Notes under the pieces: generated by a model
Seen by the model: only the letters and a program-made list of their open reading frames with translations
Databases searched by the model: none
What the model was told of the DNA's origin: nothing
Shown here: positions 16,382 to 24,720 of the stretch, one piece after another
Position numbering within the stretch: the first letter of the stretch is position 1
Layout: each line of letters opens with the position of its first letter
NCBI RefSeq assembly: GCF_005503355.1
Contig: NZ_SCMK01000023.1
Location: forward strand, 20,476 to 84,475
DNA: 64,000 nucleotides
DNA from: Sphingomonas sp. 1F27F7B
GTDB taxonomy: Bacteria; Pseudomonadota; Alphaproteobacteria; Sphingomonadales; Sphingomonadaceae
Direction of reading: 5' to 3'
Program-made: the position numbers and the translations under genes

Positions 16382-17160
16382 CGGGTTGGAGCTTCTACGA
16401 TCTCGAGCGCGGGCCCGCGCTCGCCCTCGATCACCGCGCAGCGGCCGCGCGCCAGCGGGAGGCCGTCCACCGCGAGCGGCAGGACGGCGTCGGTCGCCCG
16501 GTCGAGCACGAGCACGTCGCCGCAGCCGAGCCCGGCCAGCTCGGCGACGGTGATGCGGCTGCGGCCGAGCAGTGCGGAGAGCGAAACCGGGATTTCGGCA
16601 AGCGCGGCGCTGCCGGAGCCCAGGGGCGCGCCGGTGGCCGGCTCGGACAGCGCCTCGCGGACGAAACGCGCGAAGCACGGCGCCGACAACTCGACCTGGA
16701 GCGTCAGCCCGCGCGCGGCGGTCACGATCTCGAGCCGGTGCACCGGCCCATCGCCGCGGGCTGCTTCCGACAGATGCCAGACCGGCTTGCCGAGCGCGAG
16801 GCACTGGACCAGGCGGGACTTGAGGCCGTCCAGGCATTCCTTGCCCAGCGCCTCGAGCAGCGCGAGGTCATGCGCGTTGCGCTGGCCGGCCGCGGCCGGA
16901 ACGCCGAGCACCATCGCCCCCAGTGCCATCGCGCCCGCCGACGGCACGCCGATCGCCGCGCCTTCGTCGCAGCCGTGCCACAGCAGCTTGCGCAACTCGG
17001 CACGCGGCGCCGCGACGCGCGCGAGCGCTCCGGCGACGCGCATCGGCTCGCCGGCGAACCACTCGCCCGACCAGCTCTCGACCATGTCGGCAAGCGCGCG
17101 CTGCGCCGAAGCGGGCGCAGCCGTGCCGTCGGGCAGCCAGGATCGGCAGGGCAGCGTCAT
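16378..17160 (-). CDS. Divergent FliM-like C-ring protein
   Basis: The 260-residue protein is short for FliM (usually 320-350). The C-terminal third is a SpoA domain (IPVSLSALLGRSRITVAELA, LGCGDVLVLDRATDAVLPLA, VDGLPLARGRCAVIEGERGP). The N-terminal part aligns only loosely with the FliM middle domain. It lacks the N-terminal CheY-binding LSQxEIDALL peptide, and the GGxG motif that contacts FliG is not evident. In these respects it resembles SctQ-type secretion proteins more than a chemotaxis-responsive switch. Its position before fliN, with four-base overlaps at both ends, supports C-ring membership. Confidence 0.75.
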   Translation of the reverse strand: MTLPCRSWLPDGTAAPASAQRALADMVESWSGEWFAGEPMRVAGALARVAAPRAELRKLLWHGCDEGAAIGVPSAGAMALGAMVLGVPAAAGQRNAHDLALLEALGKECLDGLKSRLVQCLALGKPVWHLSEAARGDGPVHRLEIVTAARGLTLQVELSAPCFARFVREALSEPATGAPLGSGSAALAEIPVSLSALLGRSRITVAELAGLGCGDVLVLDRATDAVLPLAVDGLPLARGRCAVIEGERGPALEIVEAPTR

Positions 17161-18329
17161 CCCTGGCCCCGGATGCCGAAGAGCTGCTGGATCATGTCGT
17201 TCGAGACGCTGACGATCTGCGACGAGGCCTGGAAGCCGCGCTGGATCAGGATCAAGTCGCCGAACTGCTTGGACAGGTCGACGTTCGACGCCTCGAGCTG
17301 CCTGGCCTTGACCAGGCCTACCCGGGGATCGTCGCTGGCAAGATACATGCGCTCGCCGCTGCCGTCATAGCTGAACAGGCCGCCATCCTTCTCGGTCAGC
17401 GACCGGGTGTTGCGGAAATCGGCGAGCGCGACCGCGCCGAGATCGAGCTTCTGCGAATTCGAATAAGCGAGCTCGAGATGGCCGGTGGCGTTCACTGTCA
17501 CCGTGGTCAGCGCCCCCACGCCGCGCCCGTCGATCGAGGATGCCCGCAGGTTCGAGACGTCGCCCGAGGAATAGGATTGCACGGCCGAGAAATCCAAGCT
17601 CACCTTGAAATCATTGGTCGCATCCTCGACTTCGATCTTGGCGGTGCTCGGATCGATCACGCTGCCGATGAACTTGAGGGTCTTGGTCGCGACCGTGCCC
17701 TTCTCGTCGCTGATCTTGACGGTCCATTCGCCGGCGGTCGTGCCCTTCTCGAACTTCGCGCTCCATTTGTGCGAGCCGCCCTTGGCGTCGTACACCATCA
17801 TGTCGTTGATCGTGACTGCGTTGACGGCGGTGTTCGACAGATTGTCCGTGAAGGTGATCGCGGTGGTGCCGAGCGGAGCGTTGGTGCGCTTCTGGTCGAT
17901 CGACAGGCTCACCGGGCGGCCGGAAGAGTCGAGCGTCGCCAGCCGGTATTTCGTGCCCGAGAGGACGATGAAGCCCTTGTCGTCCACTTCGAAGCTGCCG
18001 GTGCGCGCGTAGAGCATCCTGTCGCCGTCCATCAGGACGAGGAAGCCGCCGCCGTCGATCGCCAGGTCGAGGTCGCGCCCGGTCTGCCGCAGCTGGCCGG
18101 CGCTCAGGTCGAGCCGGCTCTCGCCGATGCCCACGCCGTTGCCGCCGCCGCTGCTGTCGGTGTCGTGCGAGAGCCCGCCCTGGCTGCCGCCGCCATAATA
18201 ATTCTGGAAGGTCACCGTCGAACCCCGGAAGCCCGAGGTGTTGAGGTTGGTCACATTGTTGCTGACCTGCTCGAGCCCGCGGGAATAGGCGTTCAGGCCA
18301 CTGAGGCCGATATAGATGGCACCGAACAT
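17157..18329 (-). CDS. flgE: Flagellar hook protein FlgE
   Basis: The 390-residue protein has the rod/hook N-terminal signature (AIYIGLSGLNAYSRGLEQVS, NNVTNLNTSGFRG) and the flagellar basal-body middle pattern (GQLRQTGRDLDLAIDGGGFL). A variable exposed insertion follows, then the coiled-coil C-terminus (LEASNVDLSKQFGDLILIQR, GFQASSQIVSVSNDMIQQLF). FlgE polymerises into the universal joint between rod and filament. Size and downstream position relative to flgD agree with FlgE rather than FlgG. Confidence 0.92.
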   Translation of the reverse strand: MFGAIYIGLSGLNAYSRGLEQVSNNVTNLNTSGFRGSTVTFQNYYGGGSQGGLSHDTDSSGGGNGVGIGESRLDLSAGQLRQTGRDLDLAIDGGGFLVLMDGDRMLYARTGSFEVDDKGFIVLSGTKYRLATLDSSGRPVSLSIDQKRTNAPLGTTAITFTDNLSNTAVNAVTINDMMVYDAKGGSHKWSAKFEKGTTAGEWTVKISDEKGTVATKTLKFIGSVIDPSTAKIEVEDATNDFKVSLDFSAVQSYSSGDVSNLRASSIDGRGVGALTTVTVNATGHLELAYSNSQKLDLGAVALADFRNTRSLTEKDGGLFSYDGSGERMYLASDDPRVGLVKARQLEASNVDLSKQFGDLILIQRGFQASSQIVSVSNDMIQQLFGIRGQG

Positions 18330-18332
18330 GGC

Positions 18333-18776
18333 TTAGTTCCCCTTCCTGACTTGCGAGATGCTGGCGATCGCGAGGTTGCTGATGGTGCGATTGTCCGCCG
18401 TCTTGATCGTGATCCGCGGCATGCCGTTGTCGAAGGTGACCGCAGTGACCGTGCCGGTGAGCGTGGTCGCGCCCGCGGGCACGTCGACCTGGGTCCCGAG
18501 CAGGCTGGTGGCCTGGCTGGTCGCCTGGGCCGACACCAGCAGCTCGAGCCGGTCGTTCATCGTCTGGCTCTGCTGGATCTGCGAGAATTGCGCGAGCTGC
18601 GAGACGAACTCGAAATTGTCCATCGGCTTCAGCGGATCCTGATAGGTCAGCTGGGTCAGGATGATCTTGAGCAGCGCATCGAAGCCGAGGCCGAAGGCAT
18701 CGGTCGCGGCGCTGGCGGTGCTGGCATTCTGCTGGGCAGCGGCATCGGCGCCCACTGGCGCGGCTTGCGCGATCAT
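18333..18776 (-). CDS. flgD: Hook-cap protein FlgD
   Basis: The protein has 147 residues with the classic FlgD N-terminal motif (LTQLTYQDPLKPMDNFEFVS, QLAQFSQIQQ). A truncated beta domain follows (VDVPAGATTLTGTVTAVTF). FlgD caps the growing hook. It is shorter than the E. coli protein (231 residues), lacking most of the C-terminal FlgD/Ig-like region, but short alphaproteobacterial versions are common. The ATG overlaps the FliK stop. Confidence 0.9.
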   Translation of the reverse strand: MIAQAAPVGADAAAQQNASTASAATDAFGLGFDALLKIILTQLTYQDPLKPMDNFEFVSQLAQFSQIQQSQTMNDRLELLVSAQATSQATSLLGTQVDVPAGATTLTGTVTAVTFDNGMPRITIKTADNRTISNLAIASISQVRKGN

Positions 18777-19564
18777 CGTTCACTCTCCCGTGGCGGCATG
18801 GCGTTGATTCGGATGCGGGCGGCGGAAAGCCCGTGGCGGCCGAGCAGCGCCGCGATCTCGTCGCGCAGCTGGTGCCGCTCCGCTTCGTCCAGCCCCTCGA
18901 CCCGCGCCGCGACCTGCAGGCCGCTCTCCAGCTCGCGCAGGGCCACGTGCAGCGCCGAGCGCGCGGCGGCGGTCGGGCGATGGGCGCGGCGTTCCAGCGG
19001 GGCGGCCGGATCGGCGGCCTCGGCTTCCTCGATCGGCGCCGGCGCGGCGACCGCGGCACCCGTCGGCCCTGCCCCCGCGGAATCGGGCCCCGCCCCGGCG
19101 GCGCGCATCGCCAGCCCCTGTGCCGCGTCCGAACGCGATATCGTGCCCGCACTCCCGCGCGTCGAAACCGCGACATCCGGCCGCGGGCCCGCAACCTGGC
19201 CCGCCGGCGCCGCCGGGTTCCACGGCTCGGCGGACCCCGCATCCTCACGCGCCAGCGTCACGGCCAGCTCGGGTGTCTCGCCCGCATGGCCGAAAAAGCC
19301 GTTCTGGTTGAACCTATGGGCGAGCGGCGCGGACTCCTGCTGCCCCGGCTTCGCGGCCGCATCCTGCCCCGGCGCGAGCATCGCGGCGTCCGGCGCCGAT
19401 GGGGAAGGCAGGTCGCCGGGCATCCCCTGCCCTCCCGCGAGCATTCCCCCTGCACCGAGCAGCTGCGCGAACAGGTCGCTCGGCGCCTCTCCGTGCTGTG
19501 GATCGGCGGAATCGCCGCGCCCCTCGGGCGGCACGGGGCCGGCATGCGGCACGGGTCCAATCAT
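18773..19564 (-). CDS. fliK: FliK-like hook-length control protein
   Basis: The 263-residue protein has a long low-complexity Pro/Ala/Gly-rich ruler region (about 1-190) and a compact C-terminal domain. That domain (LHVALRELESGLQVAARVEG, IAALLGRHGLSAARIRINAM) fits the FliK substrate-specificity-switch domain loosely. FliK measures hook length and triggers FlhB. A GGAGG tract six bases before the ATG at 19564 fixes the start, and the ATG overlaps the previous gene's stop. Assignment rests on composition and position, since FliK sequences diverge rapidly. Confidence 0.7.
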   Translation of the reverse strand: MIGPVPHAGPVPPEGRGDSADPQHGEAPSDLFAQLLGAGGMLAGGQGMPGDLPSPSAPDAAMLAPGQDAAAKPGQQESAPLAHRFNQNGFFGHAGETPELAVTLAREDAGSAEPWNPAAPAGQVAGPRPDVAVSTRGSAGTISRSDAAQGLAMRAAGAGPDSAGAGPTGAAVAAPAPIEEAEAADPAAPLERRAHRPTAAARSALHVALRELESGLQVAARVEGLDEAERHQLRDEIAALLGRHGLSAARIRINAMPPRESER

Positions 19565-20010
19565 GATCGCCTCCAATTCGAAGCCAAGCGGTCGGCCAGC
19601 GCATCGAGCGCGCGTTCGTCGCGGTCGCGGCGGCGCGCGCGGCGACTGGTGTCGAGCGCGCGATCGGCGAGCCGGCAATGCGCGTCGCCGTCGTGCCAGG
19701 CCCGCTCCGCAGTCGCGCTCGCCTCGGCCATCTGCTCGCGATATGCCTGCGCGGCCGCGCTCGCGCGGCCATGTTCGACAAGCTCTCCGGCGAGCGCGCG
19801 GGCGAACTCCGGCGCGAACTCCGTGCCGCCGAGATGCGCGTCCCAGGCCCGCGCGGCTATTTCGGTGCGCTGGTCCGCACGCCGCGCCGCATCCGCGGCT
19901 TCTTCCTCGCGCTCCTGGGCCGCCGCCAGCTCCTGATGCGCGGCCATCCGCTGCGCGGCGCGGAGCGCGGCGATGTCGGCAAGCGCGCGATGGGCGCGGC
20001 GATCATGCAT
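19561..20010 (-). CDS. FliJ-like coiled-coil export protein
   Basis: The 149-residue protein is rich in Ala, Arg, Glu and Gln and is predicted to form a long antiparallel coiled coil (LRAAQRMAAHQELAAAQERE, QAYREQMAEASATAERAWHD). It sits directly after fliI, the usual place of fliJ. FliJ is the stalk-like ATPase partner. Sequence similarity itself is weak, so the call is positional and structural. It overlaps fliI by eight bases. Confidence 0.65.
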   Translation of the reverse strand: MHDRRAHRALADIAALRAAQRMAAHQELAAAQEREEEAADAARRADQRTEIAARAWDAHLGGTEFAPEFARALAGELVEHGRASAAAQAYREQMAEASATAERAWHDGDAHCRLADRALDTSRRARRRDRDERALDALADRLASNWRRS

Positions 20011-21316
20011 GGCCGCTGCTCCCCATCGCCGCGCGCAGGCCCGAAAGCGTATCGGCGAAGGCCGAATTCTCGCTTTGCCCCTGGCGCAGGAATGCCATCA
20101 GCTTTGCGCGCATCGCGATCGCCTGATCGATCTCGGCATTGGCGCCGCTCTTGTAGACGCCGCTTTCGATCATCACCCGCGCTTCGTCATAGACGCCGAG
20201 CTGGGTGACGGCTGCGCGCGCCGCGGCGGCATGCTGGCGTTCCATCAGCCGCGCAGCCTGACGGCTGATGCTGCGCGACACGTCGATCGCCGGGAAATGG
20301 CCGCGCTCCGCCAGCGTGCGCGACAGCACGACATGGCCGTCGAGCAGCGACTTCATCACTTCGACGATCGGGTCGTCGACATCGTCGGTCTCGCTGAGCA
20401 CGGTCATCACCGCCGTGATCGCGCCGCGACCCGTGGCGCCGCACCGCTCGACCAGCCGCGGCAGCGCGGCGAAGACGTTCGGCGTATAGGCGCGCACCGT
20501 GGGCGGCTCGCCGGCGGCAAGGCCGATCTCACGCAGCGCCATGGCGAGGCGCGTGACCGAATCCACCACCAGCAGCACATGCTCGCCGCGATCGCGCCAA
20601 TGCTCGGCCAGGCACGAGGCGACATTGGCGGCGCGGGCACGCAGCGCCGCGGTCTCGTCGGACGTCGCGGCGACCAGCGTGAAGCGCTCCGCATCGACGC
20701 GCGCGGAAAGCGTTCGCCAGATCGCCTCGACCTCGCGGCCGCGCTCGCCGACCAGGCACAGCACCACCCGGTCGCATTCGATCTGCCCCGCAAGCTGCTC
20801 GAGCAGGCTGGTCTTGCCAACGCCCGCTGCCGCAAAGATGCCGACGCGCTGCCCCTCGCCGAGCGTCAGCAGCCCGTCGATCGCGCGCAGGCCGGTCTTC
20901 ACCATGTTCGCCGGTGCCGCACGATCAAGCGGGCGAGGCACCGATCCGGCAAGCGGAATCCGGGCCGCCACGGCCACATCGCCCTTGCCGTCGAACGGGC
21001 GTCCGAACGCATCGATCGCGCGGCCGGCAAAGCCGTCGCCCACCGCCGCCGCCCCGCCCCCGGGCAGCGCAGTCACCTGTGCGCCCGGACGCACCTGGCG
21101 ATTCTGCTCGAGCGGCACCAGGATCAGCCCGGCCTCGTCGACCGCGGCAACCTCGACGCAGACAGCGCCGCCTTCCCCGGCCACCTCGCAAAGATCCCCC
21201 ACCGTGCAGGCCGGGCCCGTAGCCTCGAAATGGCCATGCGCGACCTTGCGCACGAAGCCGACGGGGCGAACCAGCTCCAGGTCGCGCAGCCGCTGAAGGA
21301 AGGGATGATCCGTCAT
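20003..21316 (-). CDS. fliI: Flagellum-specific ATPase FliI
   Basis: The 437-residue F1-beta-like ATPase has a P-loop AAAGVGKTSLL at about residue 160-170, Walker B VLLVVDSVTRLA, and the family block VFAALPRLVERCG. The sequence HFPAIDVSRSISRQAARLM follows. It energises unfolding and delivery of export substrates with FliH and FliJ. The ATG at 21316 overlaps the FliH stop (ATGA); the open frame extends upstream without FliI-like sequence. Length is normal. Confidence 0.95.
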   Translation of the reverse strand: MTDHPFLQRLRDLELVRPVGFVRKVAHGHFEATGPACTVGDLCEVAGEGGAVCVEVAAVDEAGLILVPLEQNRQVRPGAQVTALPGGGAAAVGDGFAGRAIDAFGRPFDGKGDVAVAARIPLAGSVPRPLDRAAPANMVKTGLRAIDGLLTLGEGQRVGIFAAAGVGKTSLLEQLAGQIECDRVVLCLVGERGREVEAIWRTLSARVDAERFTLVAATSDETAALRARAANVASCLAEHWRDRGEHVLLVVDSVTRLAMALREIGLAAGEPPTVRAYTPNVFAALPRLVERCGATGRGAITAVMTVLSETDDVDDPIVEVMKSLLDGHVVLSRTLAERGHFPAIDVSRSISRQAARLMERQHAAAARAAVTQLGVYDEARVMIESGVYKSGANAEIDQAIAMRAKLMAFLRQGQSENSAFADTLSGLRAAMGSSGHA

Positions 21317-21975
21317 CCGGCCATCTCGGCAAGCAGCGCCGACAGCGCCTGCCACTGGGTGCGCAGGTCGAGATCGATCTGCCCGAGCCGGCATTCGATC
21401 CGGCTCGCACCGGCACGCAAGGCACGATCAGTCTGGATGCGCAGCCCTTCGGCGCCAAGCCCGTCCGAAAGCCCGGCGAGCGCGGCGGCATCCGGAAAAT
21501 CCTCGGGGCTCACATGAATTGCGATCACACTCGACCGATGCAGGGCGGCGAGCTGACGCGCGATCATCGCCTCGGCCGGGGCGGCCCAATCCTCGCCATC
21601 GGCGAACAGCTTGGCGAGCGCGGCGCGGACGAGCTGCGGAGCGAGCCGATCGAGCGCTTCCAGCCGCGCGGCGAAATCGGCCCGGGCCTGATCCACCCCC
21701 CTGCGAAGCGCCGCGATTCCATCGGCCTCCCGCCGCTCGGCCTGGATCAGCCCCTCGCGCCGGCCTTCCTCGCGCGCCGCCTCTACTGCGCGTTTGGCGG
21801 CCGCCGCATCCTCCGCACGCTGGCGCTGGAACCGCTCGATCTCGGCGATCAGCTGCGCGCGCTCGATATCGCGCGGATCCGGCATCGGCGCGTCGTTCGC
21901 CTCCACCGATAGCCTGGAGCCACCGATGAAGCTGCGCACCGCGACGGCGGCATCCGACTTGATGAGCATCGTCAC
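21313..21975 (-). CDS. fliH: FliH-like ATPase regulator
   Basis: The 220-residue protein has a long Ala/Arg/Glu-rich coiled coil (RAQLIAEIERFQRQRAEDAA, AREEGRREGLIQAERREADG). A C-terminal domain resembling FliH/YscL/V-ATPase E follows (VIAIHVSPEDFPDAAALAGL). FliH dimers hold FliI and dock it to FliN. GTG 21975 overlaps the upstream stop (GTGA); ATG 21969 is the alternative. Position before fliI supports the call. Confidence 0.82.
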   Translation of the reverse strand: MTMLIKSDAAVAVRSFIGGSRLSVEANDAPMPDPRDIERAQLIAEIERFQRQRAEDAAAAKRAVEAAREEGRREGLIQAERREADGIAALRRGVDQARADFAARLEALDRLAPQLVRAALAKLFADGEDWAAPAEAMIARQLAALHRSSVIAIHVSPEDFPDAAALAGLSDGLGAEGLRIQTDRALRAGASRIECRLGQIDLDLRTQWQALSALLAEMAG

Positions 21976-22322
21976 AGCGGCTTGCCGCGCGGCCGGAGCA
22001 GCCCGCCCATCGTCTGGGCCAGCGACAAGCCGCGATTCGGTTCGGCGCGCGTCGCGCCCTTCCCCGCCGGCGCCAGGAACGCATCGAGCGCACGCCGCCC
22101 CGCCACGGTGAGCCCGGTATCGCTCGCCTCCAGCCGTGCGGCGATATCGGCCGAATAGGGAGAGACCGGCTCCACGGGCCCGCCTGCCGGCGCGGCGAGC
22201 CGCGCGCGGACGCGGCGGCGCTCCTCGACGCCCAGCTTCGCAAGCACGGCCCTGCGATCGGCGGCGGGCATGCCCCGCAGTTCGTCGATCAATATGTCGA
22301 GCCGGGCTTCAGGCAGCAGCAT
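21972..22322 (-). CDS. Unknown 116-residue protein in the fliG position
   Basis: Not recognised. This gene lies exactly where fliG normally sits, between fliF and fliH, but encodes only 116 residues (FliG has about 330). The N-terminal 45 residues form charged helices (ARLDILIDELRGMPAADRRA, VLAKLGVEERRRVRARLA). The rest is Pro/Gly-containing linker and a short helix (LTVAGRRALDAFLAPAGKGA). It has no membrane segment or signal. It overlaps fliF by 14 bases and fliH by four, so it is clearly part of the operon. It could bind the FliF tail in place of FliG, which is inference from position alone. Confidence 0.7.
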   Translation of the reverse strand: MLLPEARLDILIDELRGMPAADRRAVLAKLGVEERRRVRARLAAPAGGPVEPVSPYSADIAARLEASDTGLTVAGRRALDAFLAPAGKGATRAEPNRGLSLAQTMGGLLRPRGKPL

Positions 22323-23598
22323 CGCCGGCTTCCTCTGTCATGTTGAGCTGGCGGCGCAGCCGCTGCGCGAACGCCTCCTGTTCCTCGCCGCTCATCCGGC
22401 CGCGCGAACCGCCGAAGCGCCAGACCAGCACCGCCGCCATCGCAATGCCGGCAACGATCCACAGCCAGATCGGCGGCCAGGCAAAGACCTGCGCCGGCAC
22501 CGGCGCAGTTGCCGCGGGCGCGCTCGCCGCCGCATAGCTGGGCTGCGCGACGGGAGGAGCGGAGACAGGCTGGTCGATCGGCCCGATCTCGAACGACAGG
22601 CTGTCGCCGGCCTGATCGTTCAGCCCCGTGGCCTGGACGATGGCGCCCCGCGCAACCTGCTGGTCTTCGGGGTTGATCGGAGTCTCGCTGATGAACAGGA
22701 TACGCAGGCGAAAATTGCGCGCCGCGCCATCGCCGGAGGGTGTCCAGCCGGCGGCGGGCACCGTCGCCGGCTCTCCGTCCCCGGTTCCTCCGGCGGACGC
22801 CGCACCGTTCGGAAAGAGCAGGACCCGCAGCGCGAAGCGCACGCCCGGCATCTGCCGCTCGACGGCGCCGCGCGCCCGGGCGCGATAATAATTCTCGACC
22901 GCCCCGCGCTCCTCGATATCGGCGGGACGCTCGGCACCCGGGGCGCTTTCCACCACCGGCGCGGGGCTGATCACGTGCCCCGCAGCATCGAGGACCACGA
23001 CCTTGCTCTGGGGCAGGTCGGGAACCGCGGCGGCAACCAGCTGCTGGATCCCCGCGACGCGTGCCGGATCGGCCGTCTGGCCCGGCTTCATCGTGACGGT
23101 CACGGCCGCCTTGGGTTCGACCCGATCGCCGCGGAACAGCGCCTTTTCGGGCAGCGCGAGATGAACGCGCGCCGTCTCCACGCCCTCCATCGCCGTGATG
23201 GTGCGGACCAGCTCGCCCTGCAACGCGCGCTGATAGTTGATCTTCTGCGCGAAGTTGGTGAGTCCCATGTCGGACTTGTTGAACAGCTCGAAGCCGATCT
23301 GGCCGCGCGCCGCCGCGTCCGATCCGGCGATCGCGACGCGCGTGGCGTCGGCCTGCCCCTCCGGCACCAGGATGGTCGCGCCGCCGTCGCGCAGGCGATA
23401 GGGGACGCCACGCTTGTCGAGCTCGGCGACGATCGCCGAGGCGTCGGTCGGGCGCAGCCCCTGCGCGAGCACGGCATAGTCGGTGCGCAGGAACAGGAAA
23501 TATCCGATCGCGAGCAGCAGCAGGACGAGCGCGAAGACGCCGCCCAGCAGGTATAGCTGTCCGCGCGGGGCGGCAGGAGCAGGAACAGGGTTTTCCAT
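22309..23598 (-). CDS. fliF: MS-ring protein FliF (short form)
   Basis: The 429-residue protein (FliF is usually 530-570) has a first membrane segment at about 16-36 (YLLGGVFALVLLLLAIGYFL). YscJ/FliF ring-building domains follow (FELFNKSDMGLTNFAQKINY, ALQGELVRTITAMEGVETAR), then a shortened beta-collar region. The second membrane segment is near 376-394 (IWLWIVAGIAMAAVLVW). Only about 34 residues follow it, versus about 75 in E. coli, where the final stretch binds FliG. The identification is secure. Confidence 0.92.
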   Translation of the reverse strand: MENPVPAPAAPRGQLYLLGGVFALVLLLLAIGYFLFLRTDYAVLAQGLRPTDASAIVAELDKRGVPYRLRDGGATILVPEGQADATRVAIAGSDAAARGQIGFELFNKSDMGLTNFAQKINYQRALQGELVRTITAMEGVETARVHLALPEKALFRGDRVEPKAAVTVTMKPGQTADPARVAGIQQLVAAAVPDLPQSKVVVLDAAGHVISPAPVVESAPGAERPADIEERGAVENYYRARARGAVERQMPGVRFALRVLLFPNGAASAGGTGDGEPATVPAAGWTPSGDGAARNFRLRILFISETPINPEDQQVARGAIVQATGLNDQAGDSLSFEIGPIDQPVSAPPVAQPSYAAASAPAATAPVPAQVFAWPPIWLWIVAGIAMAAVLVWRFGGSRGRMSGEEQEAFAQRLRRQLNMTEEAGDAAA

Positions 23599-23612
23599 CG
23601 GAAATCAGCCGG

Positions 23613-23936
23613 TCAGAGAGGAATGTTCATGATTTCGCGATAGCCCTCGACGATCCGCGAACGGACCTGCATCGCAAGTTCCACCGAAAGCCGGGCCTGT
23701 TCCAGCGCCATGGTGACCTGATGTACCGGCACCGAATCGTCGATGGTGAACTGCTGGACGAGCTTGTCGGCAGTGGCGATCTTCTGATCGACGCCGCGCA
23801 GCCCGCTCATCAGCACTTCACCGAAACCGGCGCCTCCAGCCGGCTGCGCGACCGTCGCAGTCGCCTCGCCCAGACGCATGGCGATCGGTGCCGCGTCGGC
23901 GTGGCCGATCGCCGCGATCCCCTCGATCCCGGTCAT
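23613..23936 (-). CDS. fliE: MS ring-rod junction protein FliE
   Basis: The 107-residue protein matches FliE in size and pattern, with a C-terminal helical segment (VHQVTMALEQARLSVELAMQ, VRSRIVEGYREIMNIPL). FliE links the MS ring and FliPQR gate to the proximal rod. The ATG overlaps the flgC stop, and a 14-base gap precedes fliF. Confidence 0.92.
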   Translation of the reverse strand: MTGIEGIAAIGHADAAPIAMRLGEATATVAQPAGGAGFGEVLMSGLRGVDQKIATADKLVQQFTIDDSVPVHQVTMALEQARLSVELAMQVRSRIVEGYREIMNIPL

Positions 23937-24355
23937 GCCTGCTTGCCCAGTTCGGCGGCGCGCGAATACATTTGCTGCGCGATGCTCATCGCGGTGAGAT
24001 TGGCCTCATAGGCGCGCGAGGTCTTGATCAGCAGCGTCATCTCGGATGCGTGATCGACATCCGGATAGGTGACGAAGCCATCGGCATCGGCATGCGGATG
24101 GCCGGGTTCATGGACACGGCGCGTGCCCGCCGCCATCGGCTCGAGCCCGAGCACCTCGACTCCGCCGGGCACCTTGTCGCCCGCTTGCACGAGATGCGCG
24201 AAATCGACCTGCGGCCCGGACAGCAGGCGCAGCGGATGGAACGGCTCTCCCGAAGCGGTGCGGCTCGTATTGATGTTGGCGAGGTTCTGCGCGATCACCT
24301 GAAGGCGCTGCCACTCGACGTCCAGGCCGGTGCGGCTGATGGCGATGGCGTCCAT
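23933..24355 (-). CDS. flgC: Proximal rod protein FlgC
   Basis: The 140-residue protein starts with MDAIAISRTGLDVEWQRLQV and contains the conserved AQNLANINTSRTASGEPF. The C-terminal rod motif follows (EMTLLIKTSRAYEANLTAMS). The ATG at 24355 comes one base after the flgB stop; the longer open frame overlaps flgB in another phase. FlgC with FlgB, FlgF and FliE builds the proximal rod. Confidence 0.93.
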   Translation of the reverse strand: MDAIAISRTGLDVEWQRLQVIAQNLANINTSRTASGEPFHPLRLLSGPQVDFAHLVQAGDKVPGGVEVLGLEPMAAGTRRVHEPGHPHADADGFVTYPDVDHASEMTLLIKTSRAYEANLTAMSIAQQMYSRAAELGKQA

Positions 24356-24356
24356 C

Positions 24357-24701
24357 TCAGCGGCCTCCCGACACGATGGTGCGGGCCAGGTCCATTTGCC
24401 GACCGAGGATCGAGAGCAGCGCGCCATAGCGCATCGCGGTCTGCGAGGCGTTGGCGATTTGCAGATCAAGCCGCATCTCGCTGGCGACACGCGGCATCGG
24501 CTCGAGTTCGATCCTGGGTTCGACTCCCGCGATCGCCCCGCCGCCCTGCGCCGCCGCGCTGCGCAGCCTGTCCTCGAAAGTGACGCGGATCGGCCGGTAA
24601 TTGGGCGAGTTCGCGTTGGCGATGTTCTGCGCGGTCGCCTGATAGCGCGCGGTAAGCCCGTCGAGCGCCTTGGCGATCAGCGCCGTTGAAATACTCTCCA
24701 T
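24357..24701 (-). CDS. flgB: Proximal rod protein FlgB
   Basis: The 114-residue protein has the rod motif YQATAQNIANANSPNYRPIR and the FlgB-type C-terminus (ANASQTAMRYGALLSILGRQ). Short but within the family range. It lies 19 bases downstream of flgI, the only visible break in the coupling of this stretch, with a GGGTGGGG-type ribosome binding site just before the ATG. Confidence 0.9.
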   Translation of the reverse strand: MESISTALIAKALDGLTARYQATAQNIANANSPNYRPIRVTFEDRLRSAAAQGGGAIAGVEPRIELEPMPRVASEMRLDLQIANASQTAMRYGALLSILGRQMDLARTIVSGGR

Positions 24702-24720
24702 TTCCCCACCCTTTTCACGC

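Noticed and set aside
16923..20126. 1,067-codon plus-strand frame opposite flgE-flgD-fliK-fliJ
   Set aside because: It runs antisense to five well-supported flagellar genes and shows no domain pattern.
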